Assembly: GCF_947331465.1 (NCBI RefSeq)
Contig: NZ_CAMZOK010000002.1
Span: 124,001-188,000 of the forward strand
Direction of reading: 5' to 3'
Length of the DNA stretch: 64,000 nucleotides
Source of the DNA: Shimia sp. Alg240-R146
GTDB taxonomy: Bacteria; Pseudomonadota; Alphaproteobacteria; Rhodobacterales; Rhodobacteraceae
Position 1 is the stretch's first letter. Every line of letters starts with the position of its first letter. This document shows, in pieces, positions 32,653 through 41,817 of this stretch. The position numbers were made by a program, and so were the translations under genes. The notes under the pieces were generated by a model. It saw only the letters and a program-made list of their open reading frames with translations, ran no database searches and was not told the DNA's origin.

Positions 32653-33411
32653 CTAGTGGTCGGTTTTTCGCAGAATATAGATGTCCATGATCCAACCGGA
32701 TTCGGCGCGTGCATTTGCGCGGGCTTGGATGATTTTGTCGCCGACCTCGCCCAGCGGACCAGACATCAGAGTCTGTTGTGGCATGCCAACATAGGCGCCC
32801 CACCAAATGTGAATGCCCGTCGGATCAAGATGAGAGAAAGAGCACTCTCCATCCAGCATGACCGCGACTGTGTCAGCCTCCTGCGGCCATCCGGCGTCGC
32901 GCAGATTTCGGCCTGTGGTGATCAAAACCGGAGCGCCCAGCGTGTTGAGTGGTATGGTGTGCGCCGCAGTCAACATCTGAAGTGACGTGATGCCAGGCAC
33001 GACGTTGACCCGCAAAGGTGTCCCGCGTGCGATCAAGCGATCCGAAATGCGCAACGTACTGTCATATAGCGACGGGTCGCCCCAAACCATCAAGGCAACG
33101 CGACCGTCAGGCTGGATGTGGTCTGTGATCAGGTTTTGCCAAATGCCGGCGAGGGCATCGTGCCAGGTGTCGACGCCATCAAGGTATTTGGGAGTATTCG
33201 CATCGCGCACAGGGTAGTCGAATTCGATAATTTCCGGCGCCGTGGTCAGGATCTCGGTTGCGATCATACGGCGCAGGTCGGCGAGGTCCGATTTTTCCGC
33301 GCCTTTACGTGGCAACAGGATCACGTCGGCACTGTCCAGAGTCTTGATCGCCTCACGGGTAAGGTGGTCGGGGTTGCCTGAGCCAATACCGACAAGCGAC
33401 AGCGTGATCAT
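32653..33411 (-). CDS. cobF: Precorrin-6A synthase (deacetylating)
   Basis: Methylates C1 of precorrin-5 with loss of the acetyl group to form precorrin-6A in the aerobic cobalamin route. The 252-residue protein begins with the tetrapyrrole methylase motif SLVGIGSGNPDHLTREA, has LMVWGDPSLYDS as the second SAM-binding block and VVPGITSLQMLTA as the third. It is the last gene of the leftward cobalamin block and overlaps cobA upstream by four bases (ATGA). Confidence 0.94.
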   Translation of the reverse strand: MITLSLVGIGSGNPDHLTREAIKTLDSADVILLPRKGAEKSDLADLRRMIATEILTTAPEIIEFDYPVRDANTPKYLDGVDTWHDALAGIWQNLITDHIQPDGRVALMVWGDPSLYDSTLRISDRLIARGTPLRVNVVPGITSLQMLTAAHTIPLNTLGAPVLITTGRNLRDAGWPQEADTVAVMLDGECSFSHLDPTGIHIWWGAYVGMPQQTLMSGPLGEVGDKIIQARANARAESGWIMDIYILRKTDH

Positions 33412-34130
33412 GGGCTTTCCGCCAGTTCACCAAACAATATGATGCCGGGCGCAGAAGAGATGTCTTTGGCCAATTGTGTGGCGAGATCCTGCATGGTTGT
33501 GCGGGTCAATGTCTGGTCTGGGTGGCTGACATTTTCGGCCAAAAGAGCAGGGCAGTCTCGACGCAGGCCGGCGTTAAAAAGTTTTTCCGCAAGTTCAGGG
33601 AACGTGCGTTTGGGCATAAACAGCACGGTGGTCGCACCGGGGTCAGTCAGCGATTGAAGATGCAGGTCATCGGGCAGGGCCCCAGCCACATCGTGGCCGG
33701 TTACAAACTGCACGCGCCGTGCCACAAGCCGGCGGGTCAGCGGAATACGAGCTGCGGCCGCCGCCGCGCTGGCGGACGTCACACCTGGCACGATTTCAAA
33801 ATCGATGCCGGCCTCTTGCAGTGCTGCAATTTCCTCTTCAAGGCGGCCGAAAATGCCACTGTCACCGGATTTCAATCGCACTACACGTGCACCACCTTTG
33901 GCGTAATCCACCAACAACTGGCTAACATGGTCCTGTTTGGGTGAGGGGCGACCCGCGCGTTTGCCAACACCCACGAGGTCGGCGTCTGTTTTGGCATGCT
34001 CAAGAATCCTGCCCGCCGACAGATCGTCAAACAACACGGCCTCGGCATTTTGGAGCCGGTCCACAGCCTTAAGGGTCAAAAGCTCAGGGTCACCGGGGCC
34101 GGAACCTACGAAGCTGACAAAGCCGGTCAT
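33408..34130 (-). CDS. cobA: Uroporphyrinogen-III C-methyltransferase
   Basis: Converts uroporphyrinogen III to precorrin-2, the first committed step of the pathway. The 240-residue protein has VSFVGSGPGDPELLTLKAVD at the N-terminus, VRLKSGDSGIFGR, and EIVPGVTSASAAAA. It is a stand-alone SUMT with no CysG dehydrogenase/ferrochelatase part. Start overlaps the cobB stop by four bases. It is downstream of cobB and upstream of cobF in the leftward block. Confidence 0.93.
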   Translation of the reverse strand: MTGFVSFVGSGPGDPELLTLKAVDRLQNAEAVLFDDLSAGRILEHAKTDADLVGVGKRAGRPSPKQDHVSQLLVDYAKGGARVVRLKSGDSGIFGRLEEEIAALQEAGIDFEIVPGVTSASAAAAAARIPLTRRLVARRVQFVTGHDVAGALPDDLHLQSLTDPGATTVLFMPKRTFPELAEKLFNAGLRRDCPALLAENVSHPDQTLTRTTMQDLATQLAKDISSAPGIILFGELAESP

Positions 34131-35449
34131 TGGCCTGCCTCTGCGATCAAATGGAAAAAGGTGCCTGTGACGTGGCCTTTGATTGAGCCGGTCTCTGGTA
34201 CTGGATTGCCATCTGCATCACCAACATTCGCCAGCGGTGCGTCGGGTTCGTCCAGAATAGTGGTGTAGTGGAACTCATGGCCACGCAAACGTGCGCCCGA
34301 GTCAAACCCTAGCATTGGGGCCCGCAAAGTGGCCTGTCGGTAGCCGAGGTGAAACTTGCGTTTCTCATATGAGGTCACAAGCCCCAAAAGGCCTGCCATT
34401 TCATGGGCGATGCCGTCCTTGTCGATCAGCTTTGAGCCAAGCGCCATGTAGCCACCGCACTCGCCGTGCACCGGTTTGGTTTCGGCGTGTTTGCGCAGTC
34501 CGCTTAGGTAGGTCTTGTTTGCAGCCAAACGACCCGCGTGCAATTCTGGGTAGCCGCCGGGCAACCACACTAGGTCGGCATCGCCGGCAGGGGCTTCGTC
34601 TGCAAGCGGTGAGAACGGTAAGATTTCCGCGCCAGCGTTACGCCATCCGGTCAACAAATGCGGATAGGTAAAACTGAAGGCCGCATCGCGGGCCAGCGCA
34701 ATGCGTTGAGCAGGCGGTTTGGGCAACGTGCCGGTTTTTGCGTCTCCGGCGCGCGCTGCGGATTTGATGGCGGCAAGGTCCACATGATCCCGCAGGAACT
34801 TTGCATAGCCGGTGATAGCTTCTTCGAGATCGGGATGTTCGACCGCCTGAATGAGGCCAAGGTGGCGTTCAGGCAGGGCAAGGTCCCCGCGACGCGGCAG
34901 CACGCCAAGCACGTTTATGCCCGCCTGATCCATACCGAGGCGCGCTAGCCGTTCGTGACGGGGCGACGCGCAGCGGTTCAGGATCACACCTGCGAAGGGC
35001 AGTGTTGGGTTGTATGTTTTGAATCCCAAAGCAGTCGCGGCCGCTGATTGTGCTTGGCCGCCGACGTCAATTACCAGAACCACCGGCCATCCCATCATCA
35101 ATGCGGTTTCTGCCGAGCTTCCAAAGCCATTTTCGCCGCGTGTTGCGACGCCATCAAACAGCCCCATTGAGCCTTCGGCCACGACGATGTCGGCGCCCAT
35201 GGCCTGTTCGGCGATGCCGCCCGCAAGCTCGGAAGGCATCGCCCATGTGTCTAAGTTAAAGGCCTGGCGGCGGGCAGCGGCGTGGTGAAACGCCGGATCG
35301 ATGTAGTCGGGGCCGGATTTGAATGGTTGCACCTTGAGTCCGTCTTCGGCCAATGCGCGCAGCAGCCCTAGCATAACGGTGGTTTTGCCGGTGCCGGAAG
35401 ATGGCGCGGAGATCAGGATGCCGGGGGGCGGGGTGGTCATGTCAGTCAT
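34127..35449 (-). CDS. cobB: Hydrogenobyrinic (cobyrinic) acid a,c-diamide synthase
   Basis: ATP- and glutamine-dependent amidation of the a and c side chains. The 440-residue enzyme has a P-loop [21 protein letters not shown] at residue 12 and a C-terminal class I glutamine amidotransferase domain with the nucleophile Cys in [12 protein letters not shown] and the His in RGHEFHYT. The start at 35449 (MTDMTTPPP) overlaps the stop of cobM; the longer frame extends back into cobM. Order cobM-cobB-cobA-cobF suggests one transcript. Confidence 0.94.
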   Translation of the reverse strand: MTDMTTPPPGILISAPSSGTGKTTVMLGLLRALAEDGLKVQPFKSGPDYIDPAFHHAAARRQAFNLDTWAMPSELAGGIAEQAMGADIVVAEGSMGLFDGVATRGENGFGSSAETALMMGWPVVLVIDVGGQAQSAAATALGFKTYNPTLPFAGVILNRCASPRHERLARLGMDQAGINVLGVLPRRGDLALPERHLGLIQAVEHPDLEEAITGYAKFLRDHVDLAAIKSAARAGDAKTGTLPKPPAQRIALARDAAFSFTYPHLLTGWRNAGAEILPFSPLADEAPAGDADLVWLPGGYPELHAGRLAANKTYLSGLRKHAETKPVHGECGGYMALGSKLIDKDGIAHEMAGLLGLVTSYEKRKFHLGYRQATLRAPMLGFDSGARLRGHEFHYTTILDEPDAPLANVGDADGNPVPETGSIKGHVTGTFFHLIAEAGQ

Positions 35450-36236
35450 CTCCGTGTTGCCAACCGGACCACTGGCTGTTGGCCGTTTGTGGTCGGTACC
35501 GGCGATCGTATTCGCTGGCGTAGAGGCAGCTTTCGTCAAATCCTTCACCAGCCAGCGCTGGCCCTACAAGGATCAATGCTGTGCGGGTGATGTTTGCGGT
35601 CACAGCCTGCGCTAGTGTTTTTAGAGTGCTGCGGATGATCTGTTGATCGGGCCAACTGGCGCGATAAACGACGGCAACTGGGCAATCCGCACCATAGGCC
35701 GGTGTCAGGTCAGCGATCACCTGGTCGAGGTTGCCAATAGACAAGTGGATGGCCAACGTCGCGCCGGTTGCCGCAAAATTGGTTAGCGTCTCGCCTTCTG
35801 GCATCGTAGATGCGCGGCCCGGTGTGCGGGTTAACACCACAGATTGTGCAAGGCCCGGCAAGGTGAGCTCGGTTTGCAGTGCTGCGGCAGCTGCGGCGAA
35901 GCTGGGCACGCCCGGTGTGACAGAAACCGGGATGCCCTCGGCACGCAACCGGCGGATTTGTTCACCCATTGCCGACCACACCGACAGGTCGCCGGAGTGC
36001 AGACGGGCGACGTCTTGGCCCGCATCATGCGCTGTTTTGCATTCAGCGACGATGGCATCGAGATCCAAAGGCGCGGTATTGATGACGCGCGCGTGTTTAG
36101 GGCAGTGCGACAGAACGGTGTCAGGCACCAGCGAACCTGCGTAAAGACAGACCGGACTAGCGGCGATCAGGTCGCGCCCGCGCAGGGTCAGCAAATCAGC
36201 AGCTCCTGGACCGGCCCCAATGAAATGTACGGTCAT
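35442..36236 (-). CDS. cobM: Precorrin-4 C11-methyltransferase
   Basis: Methylates C11 of precorrin-4 to give precorrin-5. The 264-residue protein has [20 protein letters not shown] and the specific [17 protein letters not shown] block near residue 35, then [15 protein letters not shown] and [15 protein letters not shown]. It overlaps cobE upstream by four bases and cobB downstream by eight. Confidence 0.95.
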   Translation of the reverse strand: MTVHFIGAGPGAADLLTLRGRDLIAASPVCLYAGSLVPDTVLSHCPKHARVINTAPLDLDAIVAECKTAHDAGQDVARLHSGDLSVWSAMGEQIRRLRAEGIPVSVTPGVPSFAAAAAALQTELTLPGLAQSVVLTRTPGRASTMPEGETLTNFAATGATLAIHLSIGNLDQVIADLTPAYGADCPVAVVYRASWPDQQIIRSTLKTLAQAVTANITRTALILVGPALAGEGFDESCLYASEYDRRYRPQTANSQWSGWQHGDD

Positions 36237-36598
36237 GAGCGCACCCCACGCGCAATTGCGCAGGTGGCAAGCCGGTCCTTGGAAACCACCCGTGGTCCGG
36301 TGAGAGTGGCTCCGTCTCCAGCAGCAACGAGTGCGCAGGCTTCCGCAACAGATCCTGTGCCGCGTTTTTCACGTACCTTGGCTGAGTCTGTCATGGTGGA
36401 TGCGGACTGCATCAACTCGGCCGGTATTTCGATCACAGGCATGCCCAAAGCGCTTGCAAGTTCTTGCAACGCTTCGCTTTGAGCCTTGTCCACCGGCGCG
36501 GCGATCGCGGTGATCTTGCGCGCACCGGTGGCCGTCAATGCGTTCTCAAGGCTGTCAATGGTGGCGTCGGCGCGAAAGCCGAACCCTGCAACGATCAT
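36233..36598 (-). CDS. cobE: Cobalamin biosynthesis protein CobE
   Basis: A 121-residue protein of the CobE/CbiG C-terminal family, needed in the aerobic pathway for an early precorrin step though its catalysis is unclear. It has the compact alpha/beta pattern [32 protein letters not shown] and the conserved [16 protein letters not shown]. Start at 36598 (MIVAGFG) gives an ATGA overlap with the cobL stop; a five-codon longer version also exists. Confidence 0.9.
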   Translation of the reverse strand: MIVAGFGFRADATIDSLENALTATGARKITAIAAPVDKAQSEALQELASALGMPVIEIPAELMQSASTMTDSAKVREKRGTGSVAEACALVAAGDGATLTGPRVVSKDRLATCAIARGVRS

Positions 36599-37809
36599 TT
36601 GGACACACTCCATTGCACGATAGGATAGCTGGATTTCCAGCCACGTTTGCGGCCCAAGGCATTTGCATGCGCCAGTTCGATACGCAAGAGGTCGCCGCCT
36701 TTTTCTGCGTGCCAATCAGCAAGCAAAACCTCTGCCTCAAGAGTGACCGCATTGGCAACAAGGCGAGCGCCGTCCGGCATCTGCGTCCAAACTGCCTCAA
36801 GCATTTGCGAGGTGATGCCACCGCCAATGAACACCGCATCCGGTGTCAGCAGATTATTAAGAGCGGCGGGCGCAGTGCCTGTGACCACTCTCAGTCGGTC
36901 AACGCCCAGATTGGTGGCATTACCGGTGATACGCGCTGCCCGCGCAGCGTTCGCTTCAACAGAGACGGCCTGCGTCGTTGAGTGCGAAAGCAGCCACTCA
37001 ATGGCAATGGAGCCAGAACCCCCGCCGATGTCCCACAGCCGTTCGCCGGGCCGCGGCGCGAGTGCGGACAGTGTTAAGGCCCGCACCGGACGCTTGGTGA
37101 TCTGACCATCGTGTTCAAAGAATTCGTCGTCAATGCCAGAGGTCGTGGGCAAAGGTAATCCTGAGCCATGAAAAACCAGACTGACGCACACGGGGTGCGC
37201 CACATCGGTCAAGTCATAGCTTTCAGCGGTTGTCTGTCTCACTCGTTCACGCGGCCCGCCAATTGCCTCCATGACGTGCATCTCGGATGCACCAAAACCG
37301 TGATCCACCAGCCAATTGGCAAGATCGCCAACCGCCGTTCCGTCGCGCAGGGTGACGATCGCATTTTGGCCCGCAGCCGCGTGGCGACGCAGGCTTGAAA
37401 ATGGTGCGGCATGCAATCCAAGAGTAATGGTTTTTTCCAGAGGCCAGCCGAGTTTGGCAGCGGCCAAAGACATTGTGGACGGCGCAGGCAAGACCCGACA
37501 TTCTGCGGGGTCTAGATGGGCCATTAACGCGCCGCCTGCGCCATGCCAAAAGGGATCGCCAGACGCGAGCACAACCGTTTTGCGCCCACGCCGCGCGAGC
37601 AATTTGGGGATCCCCTCAGCAAAAGGTATTGGCCATGTGACGGTTTCGCATGCCAACTCCGGCAGCAAAGACAGATGTCGTGCCGCGCCCATAACGGTCT
37701 CGGCCTGTTCAAGTGCTTTCCGGCTTGCGAGCGACAGGCCATCTGGGCCATCTTCGCCCAGACCGACAATGGTCAGCCAGCACTCGGTGAGCAGGGGATC
37801 ACCTTTCAT
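36595..37809 (-). CDS. cobL: Precorrin-6Y C5,15-methyltransferase (decarboxylating)
   Basis: Bifunctional 404-residue enzyme: the N-terminal half is a CbiE-type methylase (LTIVGLGEDGPDGLSLASR, VVLASGDPFWHGAG), the C-terminal half a CbiT-type methyltransferase (ERLWDIGGGSGSIAIEWL, AVFIGGGI). It methylates C5 and C15 and decarboxylates the acetate at C12. Its start codon at 37809 overlaps the start of cobK on the opposite strand, so its promoter lies inside cobK, or it is transcribed from cobJ through the antisense of cobK. Confidence 0.95.
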   Translation of the reverse strand: MKGDPLLTECWLTIVGLGEDGPDGLSLASRKALEQAETVMGAARHLSLLPELACETVTWPIPFAEGIPKLLARRGRKTVVLASGDPFWHGAGGALMAHLDPAECRVLPAPSTMSLAAAKLGWPLEKTITLGLHAAPFSSLRRHAAAGQNAIVTLRDGTAVGDLANWLVDHGFGASEMHVMEAIGGPRERVRQTTAESYDLTDVAHPVCVSLVFHGSGLPLPTTSGIDDEFFEHDGQITKRPVRALTLSALAPRPGERLWDIGGGSGSIAIEWLLSHSTTQAVSVEANAARAARITGNATNLGVDRLRVVTGTAPAALNNLLTPDAVFIGGGITSQMLEAVWTQMPDGARLVANAVTLEAEVLLADWHAEKGGDLLRIELAHANALGRKRGWKSSYPIVQWSVSK

Positions 37810-38542
37810 GATGACCAAACTCCTTATTCTCGGCGGCACCACCGAGGCCAGCCTGTTGGCCCGTGCCGTGGCGGATCGAGGCGTGGACGCGGTGTTTTCC
37901 TATGCCGGACGCGTCGCCGCACCCAAAACGCAACCTGTCCCGACGCGGATCGGCGGCTTTGGTGGCGTTGTCGGTTTCGCGAACTATATCCAGCAGCATA
38001 ACATCACACATGTTGTGGACGCCACGCATCCGTTTGCCGCGCAGATGAGTTGGAATGCCTACCATGGATGCGAGGCCGCTGGCGTTCCGCTTGTTGCGTT
38101 TTCCCGGCCGGTCTGGACTGCGGGTGATGGCGATAATTGGACACATGTTGCGAATATCGACGGCGCAGTTTCTACCTTGAGAGGCCCGGCTAGGCGGGTG
38201 TTGCTGGCGCTGGGCAAACAGAGCGTGTCTGCTTTTGCCTCCAAGCCGCAGCATCACTACATTCTTCGACTGGTGGATGTACCGCAGATTGCGCCCGACT
38301 TGCCCTCGCACAGCATAGTTGTGTCGCGTGGGCCGTTTGACGTGGCCGGCGACCGTGCGTTGATGCAATCGCATGGGGTGGATCTGGTGATTTGTAAAAA
38401 CAGTGGCGGCGTCGGGGCCGAAGCCAAACTGTTCGCGGCCCGAGAATTGGGCGTGCCAGTGGTAATGATTGATCGGCCCGAGGTGCCTACCCGTCAGGAG
38501 ATGTCGACGATAAAGTCGGTTTTGGACTGGGCGACCACCTGA
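37808..38542 (+). CDS. cobK: Precorrin-6A reductase, on the opposite strand within the cobalamin block
   Basis: NADPH-dependent reduction of precorrin-6A to dihydro-precorrin-6A (precorrin-6B). The 244-residue protein shows LLILGGTTEASLLARAVAD, VVDATHPFAAQMSWNA, LLALGKQSVSAFASK and VICKNSGGVGAEAKL, the family's hallmark blocks. ATG 37808 and 37811 are both possible. It is the only cob gene on the plus strand between 32.6 and 46.5 kb; its start abuts cobL and its end is 23 bases from the end of cobJ. Confidence 0.95.
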   Translation: MMTKLLILGGTTEASLLARAVADRGVDAVFSYAGRVAAPKTQPVPTRIGGFGGVVGFANYIQQHNITHVVDATHPFAAQMSWNAYHGCEAAGVPLVAFSRPVWTAGDGDNWTHVANIDGAVSTLRGPARRVLLALGKQSVSAFASKPQHHYILRLVDVPQIAPDLPSHSIVVSRGPFDVAGDRALMQSHGVDLVICKNSGGVGAEAKLFAARELGVPVVMIDRPEVPTRQEMSTIKSVLDWATT

Positions 38543-38565
38543 CTCGTATGGCCGACGGACCACGT

Positions 38566-39318
38566 TCATTTTGCCACCGATCGCGGCGTGTAAACCATAG
38601 GCGTGCCATCTCTTGCGATGATCCGGGTCTGGCTTGAGCCAAGCAAAACCACGGTGCGCATGTCGGCCATGTCCGGCGAGGTATCCTGTAAGGGCACAAT
38701 TTTGATGGTTTGATCAGGGCGTGACACATTGCGGGCAAAGATCATCGGGCGATTATCGCCGCAGCTTTCCTTGAGCGTTTTGAGCGCCTTTTTAAAACCT
38801 TCAGGGCGGGATTTGGAGCGCGGGTTGTAAAACGCCATCGCGAAATCGGCTTCTGCTGCGAGACGTAGGCGTTTGTCGATCAGCTCCCAAGGCTTCATGT
38901 TGTCGCTGAGGTTTATGGCGCAGAAATCATGGCCCAAGGGCGCGCCGCAAGCCGCCGAAGCCGCCAGCATAGCTGTGATGCCGGGCAACACGCGGATGTC
39001 GAGATCGCGCCAAATTGGGTCGCCGTGTTCGACCGCTTCATAGACCGCAGCCGCCATTGCAAAGATGCCGGGGTCGCCAGACGACACCACAACAACCCGC
39101 CTGCCGTCTGCCGCCATTTCAAGCGCATGCCGCGAGCGGTCGAGTTCGACGCGGTTGTCAGAAGGGTGCAACGTAAGGTTCGGGTTGTCAGACACGCGCT
39201 CGACATAAGGAATATAGCCGACCGCATCCGTGGCCTGCGCCAAAGCCTCTTGGACTTGTGGTGTCACGAGGGCCGCGTCACCGGGGCCGATGCCGACGAT
39301 TTGCACCCAGCCGCTCAT
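38566..39318 (-). CDS. cobJ: Precorrin-3B C17-methyltransferase
   Basis: Methylates C17 and contracts the ring to give precorrin-4. The 250-residue protein shows VQIVGIGPGDAALVTPQVQ, GYIPYVERV, VVSSGDPGIFAMAAAV, VLPGITAMLAASAACGAPL and AFYNPRSKSRPEG, all typical of CobJ. It overlaps cobI by four bases and converges with cobK. Confidence 0.95.
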   Translation of the reverse strand: MSGWVQIVGIGPGDAALVTPQVQEALAQATDAVGYIPYVERVSDNPNLTLHPSDNRVELDRSRHALEMAADGRRVVVVSSGDPGIFAMAAAVYEAVEHGDPIWRDLDIRVLPGITAMLAASAACGAPLGHDFCAINLSDNMKPWELIDKRLRLAAEADFAMAFYNPRSKSRPEGFKKALKTLKESCGDNRPMIFARNVSRPDQTIKIVPLQDTSPDMADMRTVVLLGSSQTRIIARDGTPMVYTPRSVAK

Positions 39319-40046
39319 GGGCGGCGTCCTTGGCCGTGCACCACAATGATCGAGAAGTAAGGCGTCACGTCGTCGGTCATTTCGCTAAGCTTGGTGACGG
39401 TTTGCTTGGCCATCGTGGCGTATTGCACGATCCATGCGTCATCAAAGCGGCCACCCGATTTCAGAGCGGCGATCACCTTGTCAAAATTGGTGCCAATTTT
39501 CATGATCACCAGCGCATCCGTGCGCGCAATATAGTCCGACAACGTGTCTTGGGGCAGGGTGCCCATCAACACTGTCAACACATCGTCGCCCCATGTGATG
39601 GGCGCCTCGGTGGCAGTCCATGCGCCCGACATGCCGGTGATGGCAGGCACGACTTGCACGGGCACGACGTCGCGCAGACGGGCATAAAGATGCATGAAAG
39701 AGCCGTAAAAGAACGGATCGCCCTCACATAGCACGACCACATCTTCGCCGCCTTTTGCCAATGTGATGAGGTGTTGGGTGACGTCTTCATAAAAGGCTGA
39801 AAGCATCTGATTGTAGCGCGGATCCGAAAGAGGGATTTCCGTGGTGACAGGGTATTCCATAGGGAATTCGATGACGCTGTCAGGCAAAAGGCCTTCAACA
39901 ATTTGACGCGCTTGGCCTTTTCGGCCAGCTTTGCGGAAAAAGGCGACATGTTTCGCGCCGGTCAGCAACCGGTGCGCGCGTACACTCATCAAATCGGGAT
40001 CGCCCGGGCCAAGGCCCACGCCGTGGATGGTTCCGGTTTGGGTCAT
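39315..40046 (-). CDS. cobI: Precorrin-2 C20-methyltransferase
   Basis: Methylates C20 of precorrin-2 to form precorrin-3A. The 243-residue protein shows IHGVGLGPGDPDLMSVRAHR, VVLCEGDPFFYGSFMHLY, and VVPAITGMSGAWTA. The start at 40046 overlaps the cobH stop (ATGA); the long frame extending further upstream is a shadow over cobH. It lies between cobH and cobJ in a tightly packed operon. Confidence 0.95.
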   Translation of the reverse strand: MTQTGTIHGVGLGPGDPDLMSVRAHRLLTGAKHVAFFRKAGRKGQARQIVEGLLPDSVIEFPMEYPVTTEIPLSDPRYNQMLSAFYEDVTQHLITLAKGGEDVVVLCEGDPFFYGSFMHLYARLRDVVPVQVVPAITGMSGAWTATEAPITWGDDVLTVLMGTLPQDTLSDYIARTDALVIMKIGTNFDKVIAALKSGGRFDDAWIVQYATMAKQTVTKLSEMTDDVTPYFSIIVVHGQGRRP

Positions 40047-40672
40047 TCTTTTCGGCTCGCAATGGCGTTGATGGCGGCCACAGTCATGGCAGAACCGCCA
40101 AGGCGGCCTTGAACAATCATGCATGGCACGGGTTGGTCGGCCCAAAGCGCGTCTTTGCTTTCCATCGCGCCGATAAAGCCGACGGGGCAGCCGATGATGG
40201 CGGCGGGGCGGGGACAGTCGGGATCTTCCAACATGTTGAGCAGGTGGAAAAGCGCAGTCGGGGCATTGCCGATGGCGACAATTGCACCCCCAAGCTTGTC
40301 GCGCCAATGCTCAAGCGCAGCCGCAGACCGCGTGTTGCCGATCTCTTTGGCCAGCTCATAGATTCCGTCGGCGTGCAGTGTGCAGATCACCTCGTTGTCG
40401 GCGGGCAGACGAGGGCGGGTGACGCCTTCGCTGACCATACGCGCGTCGCAAAAGATCGGCGCACCGGCCTCCATTGCGCTGCGAGCGGCGGCGACCATGC
40501 CGGGCGAGAATTTGACGTGCTTTTCAAGCCCGATCATGCCGGCAGCATGGATCATACGCACGGCCACTTGTTCTTCGTCGCGGTCAAACGCGCTTAGGTT
40601 GGCCTCGCGCCGGATTGTGGCAAAGCTCTCGTCATAGATCGCTTGACCGTTCTTTTCGTACTCATAAGGCAT
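40043..40672 (-). CDS. cobH: Precorrin-8X methylmutase
   Basis: Moves the C11 methyl group to C12, giving hydrogenobyrinic acid. In the 209-residue protein the catalytic His lies in VRMIHAAGMIG near residue 38; other blocks are PIFCDARMVSEGVTR and the C-terminal GCPVGFIGAMESK. The ATG at 40672 overlaps the cobG stop by one base (TGATG). Downstream it overlaps cobI by four bases. Confidence 0.95.
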   Translation of the reverse strand: MPYEYEKNGQAIYDESFATIRREANLSAFDRDEEQVAVRMIHAAGMIGLEKHVKFSPGMVAAARSAMEAGAPIFCDARMVSEGVTRPRLPADNEVICTLHADGIYELAKEIGNTRSAAALEHWRDKLGGAIVAIGNAPTALFHLLNMLEDPDCPRPAAIIGCPVGFIGAMESKDALWADQPVPCMIVQGRLGGSAMTVAAINAIASRKE

Positions 40673-41817
40673 CAATGCGTTCCTAAGGCTTTAACAAGAC
40701 TGTCCGGCGTGAGGTCGGTTTCTGTGGGCTGATCCCACGGTGTGCCGTTTCGAACAAGATCAAACGCACCGTCGCGGCCCACCAACGTGGTGGCGCAAGC
40801 CCGCGGGCGGGCGCATCCTTTGGCACAGCCCGACACATGCAGAGGGCCGGTGAACTGACCAGCCAAGGAGCGGGCGATTTCGCGCGTTTCCACTGTGGCG
40901 ATGGCACACAGCGGTGCGCCGGGGCAGGCGTCGGTGGTCAAAAGCGGATCGGTGGCGGTGGTGATAAAGGCGGCGGTTTCGGCCATTTCGGCGCCTTCCA
41001 TCAGGAACAGCCGCCATGGGGTGACGCGCAGCGCTTTGGCAGCGGTGGCGGTCATCAAGGTCTTTAGGGCGGTTGCTTCGATCTGGCCAAACGCCACGCC
41101 AAAGACGGCGCCAAGAGCGGTTTGGCCAGGCTTCAAAGGTTGGGCCGGGGCCGCGGGTAGCACGGCTTGCCAGTCTGCGGGCAGGGTTGTCAGCATCGTG
41201 TGGCGCGCCATGCGGCGGTTTTCGCGCCCGCCTGTAGCGACAAACCAGTCAGCCATTTCGATTAGCGCATCAATGGCTGTGTCGACAGTCACTGCGCGGC
41301 CTCGGGACATGCCGTCCGCGCGCAGGATCAAATCGCCTGTGGCCGTGCGTTCAAACCGAAAGTCCGCCGAGTTCTGAGTGAACTGCGGCGCGATATCTGT
41401 GTCGATGGCGTAGCCCATTTTGGCGGGCAGCTCTGGCAAGTCGCCAAGCCGCGCCATGAGGTCAGTGGCAAGCCGCGTGGTGTTGTCACCTTTGGACAAC
41501 ATCGGCGCAATCAGGATGTTGCGGCGGCCCTCCAGAATAGGATCGTCGGGCAGCAAGCCAATGTCTTGCAGGCGGTCGAGCACAGCTTGGTGATTGCCCT
41601 CCGTCACGCCTCGTATTTGCAAGTTGGACCGGCTGGTTAGATCAATCAGTCCCGAGCCAAACGCCAAAGCCGTGTCACAAAGACCAAACACTTGATCCCG
41701 CGTGAGGCGTGCCAATACGGGACGCACACGTACCACCAATCCGTCGCCCGACATCATCGGGCGATAGGCGCCGGGGCACCAACCTTTGACAGACGGAGAA
41801 GGCGGAGTTTGGGTCAT
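40672..41817 (-). CDS. cobG: Precorrin-3B synthase
   Basis: Oxygen-dependent hydroxylase/lactone-forming enzyme with a [4Fe-4S] cluster, forming precorrin-3B and marking the aerobic pathway. The 381-residue protein is a sulfite/nitrite-reductase relative; the cluster ligands are visible in DACPGAPLC and SGCAKGCARPR, and RSNLQIRG is the siroheme-type block. The start at 41817 overlaps the cobN stop (ATGA). The reaction needs electrons; the DUF1636 protein of this operon is one conceivable donor (inference). Confidence 0.93.
   Translation of the reverse strand: MTQTPPSPSVKGWCPGAYRPMMSGDGLVVRVRPVLARLTRDQVFGLCDTALAFGSGLIDLTSRSNLQIRGVTEGNHQAVLDRLQDIGLLPDDPILEGRRNILIAPMLSKGDNTTRLATDLMARLGDLPELPAKMGYAIDTDIAPQFTQNSADFRFERTATGDLILRADGMSRGRAVTVDTAIDALIEMADWFVATGGRENRRMARHTMLTTLPADWQAVLPAAPAQPLKPGQTALGAVFGVAFGQIEATALKTLMTATAAKALRVTPWRLFLMEGAEMAETAAFITTATDPLLTTDACPGAPLCAIATVETREIARSLAGQFTGPLHVSGCAKGCARPRACATTLVGRDGAFDLVRNGTPWDQPTETDLTPDSLVKALGTH

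Noticed and set aside
32503-32985. A 160-codon plus-strand frame
   Set aside because: Two thirds of it is antisense to cobF and the rest is without features or a ribosome-binding site.
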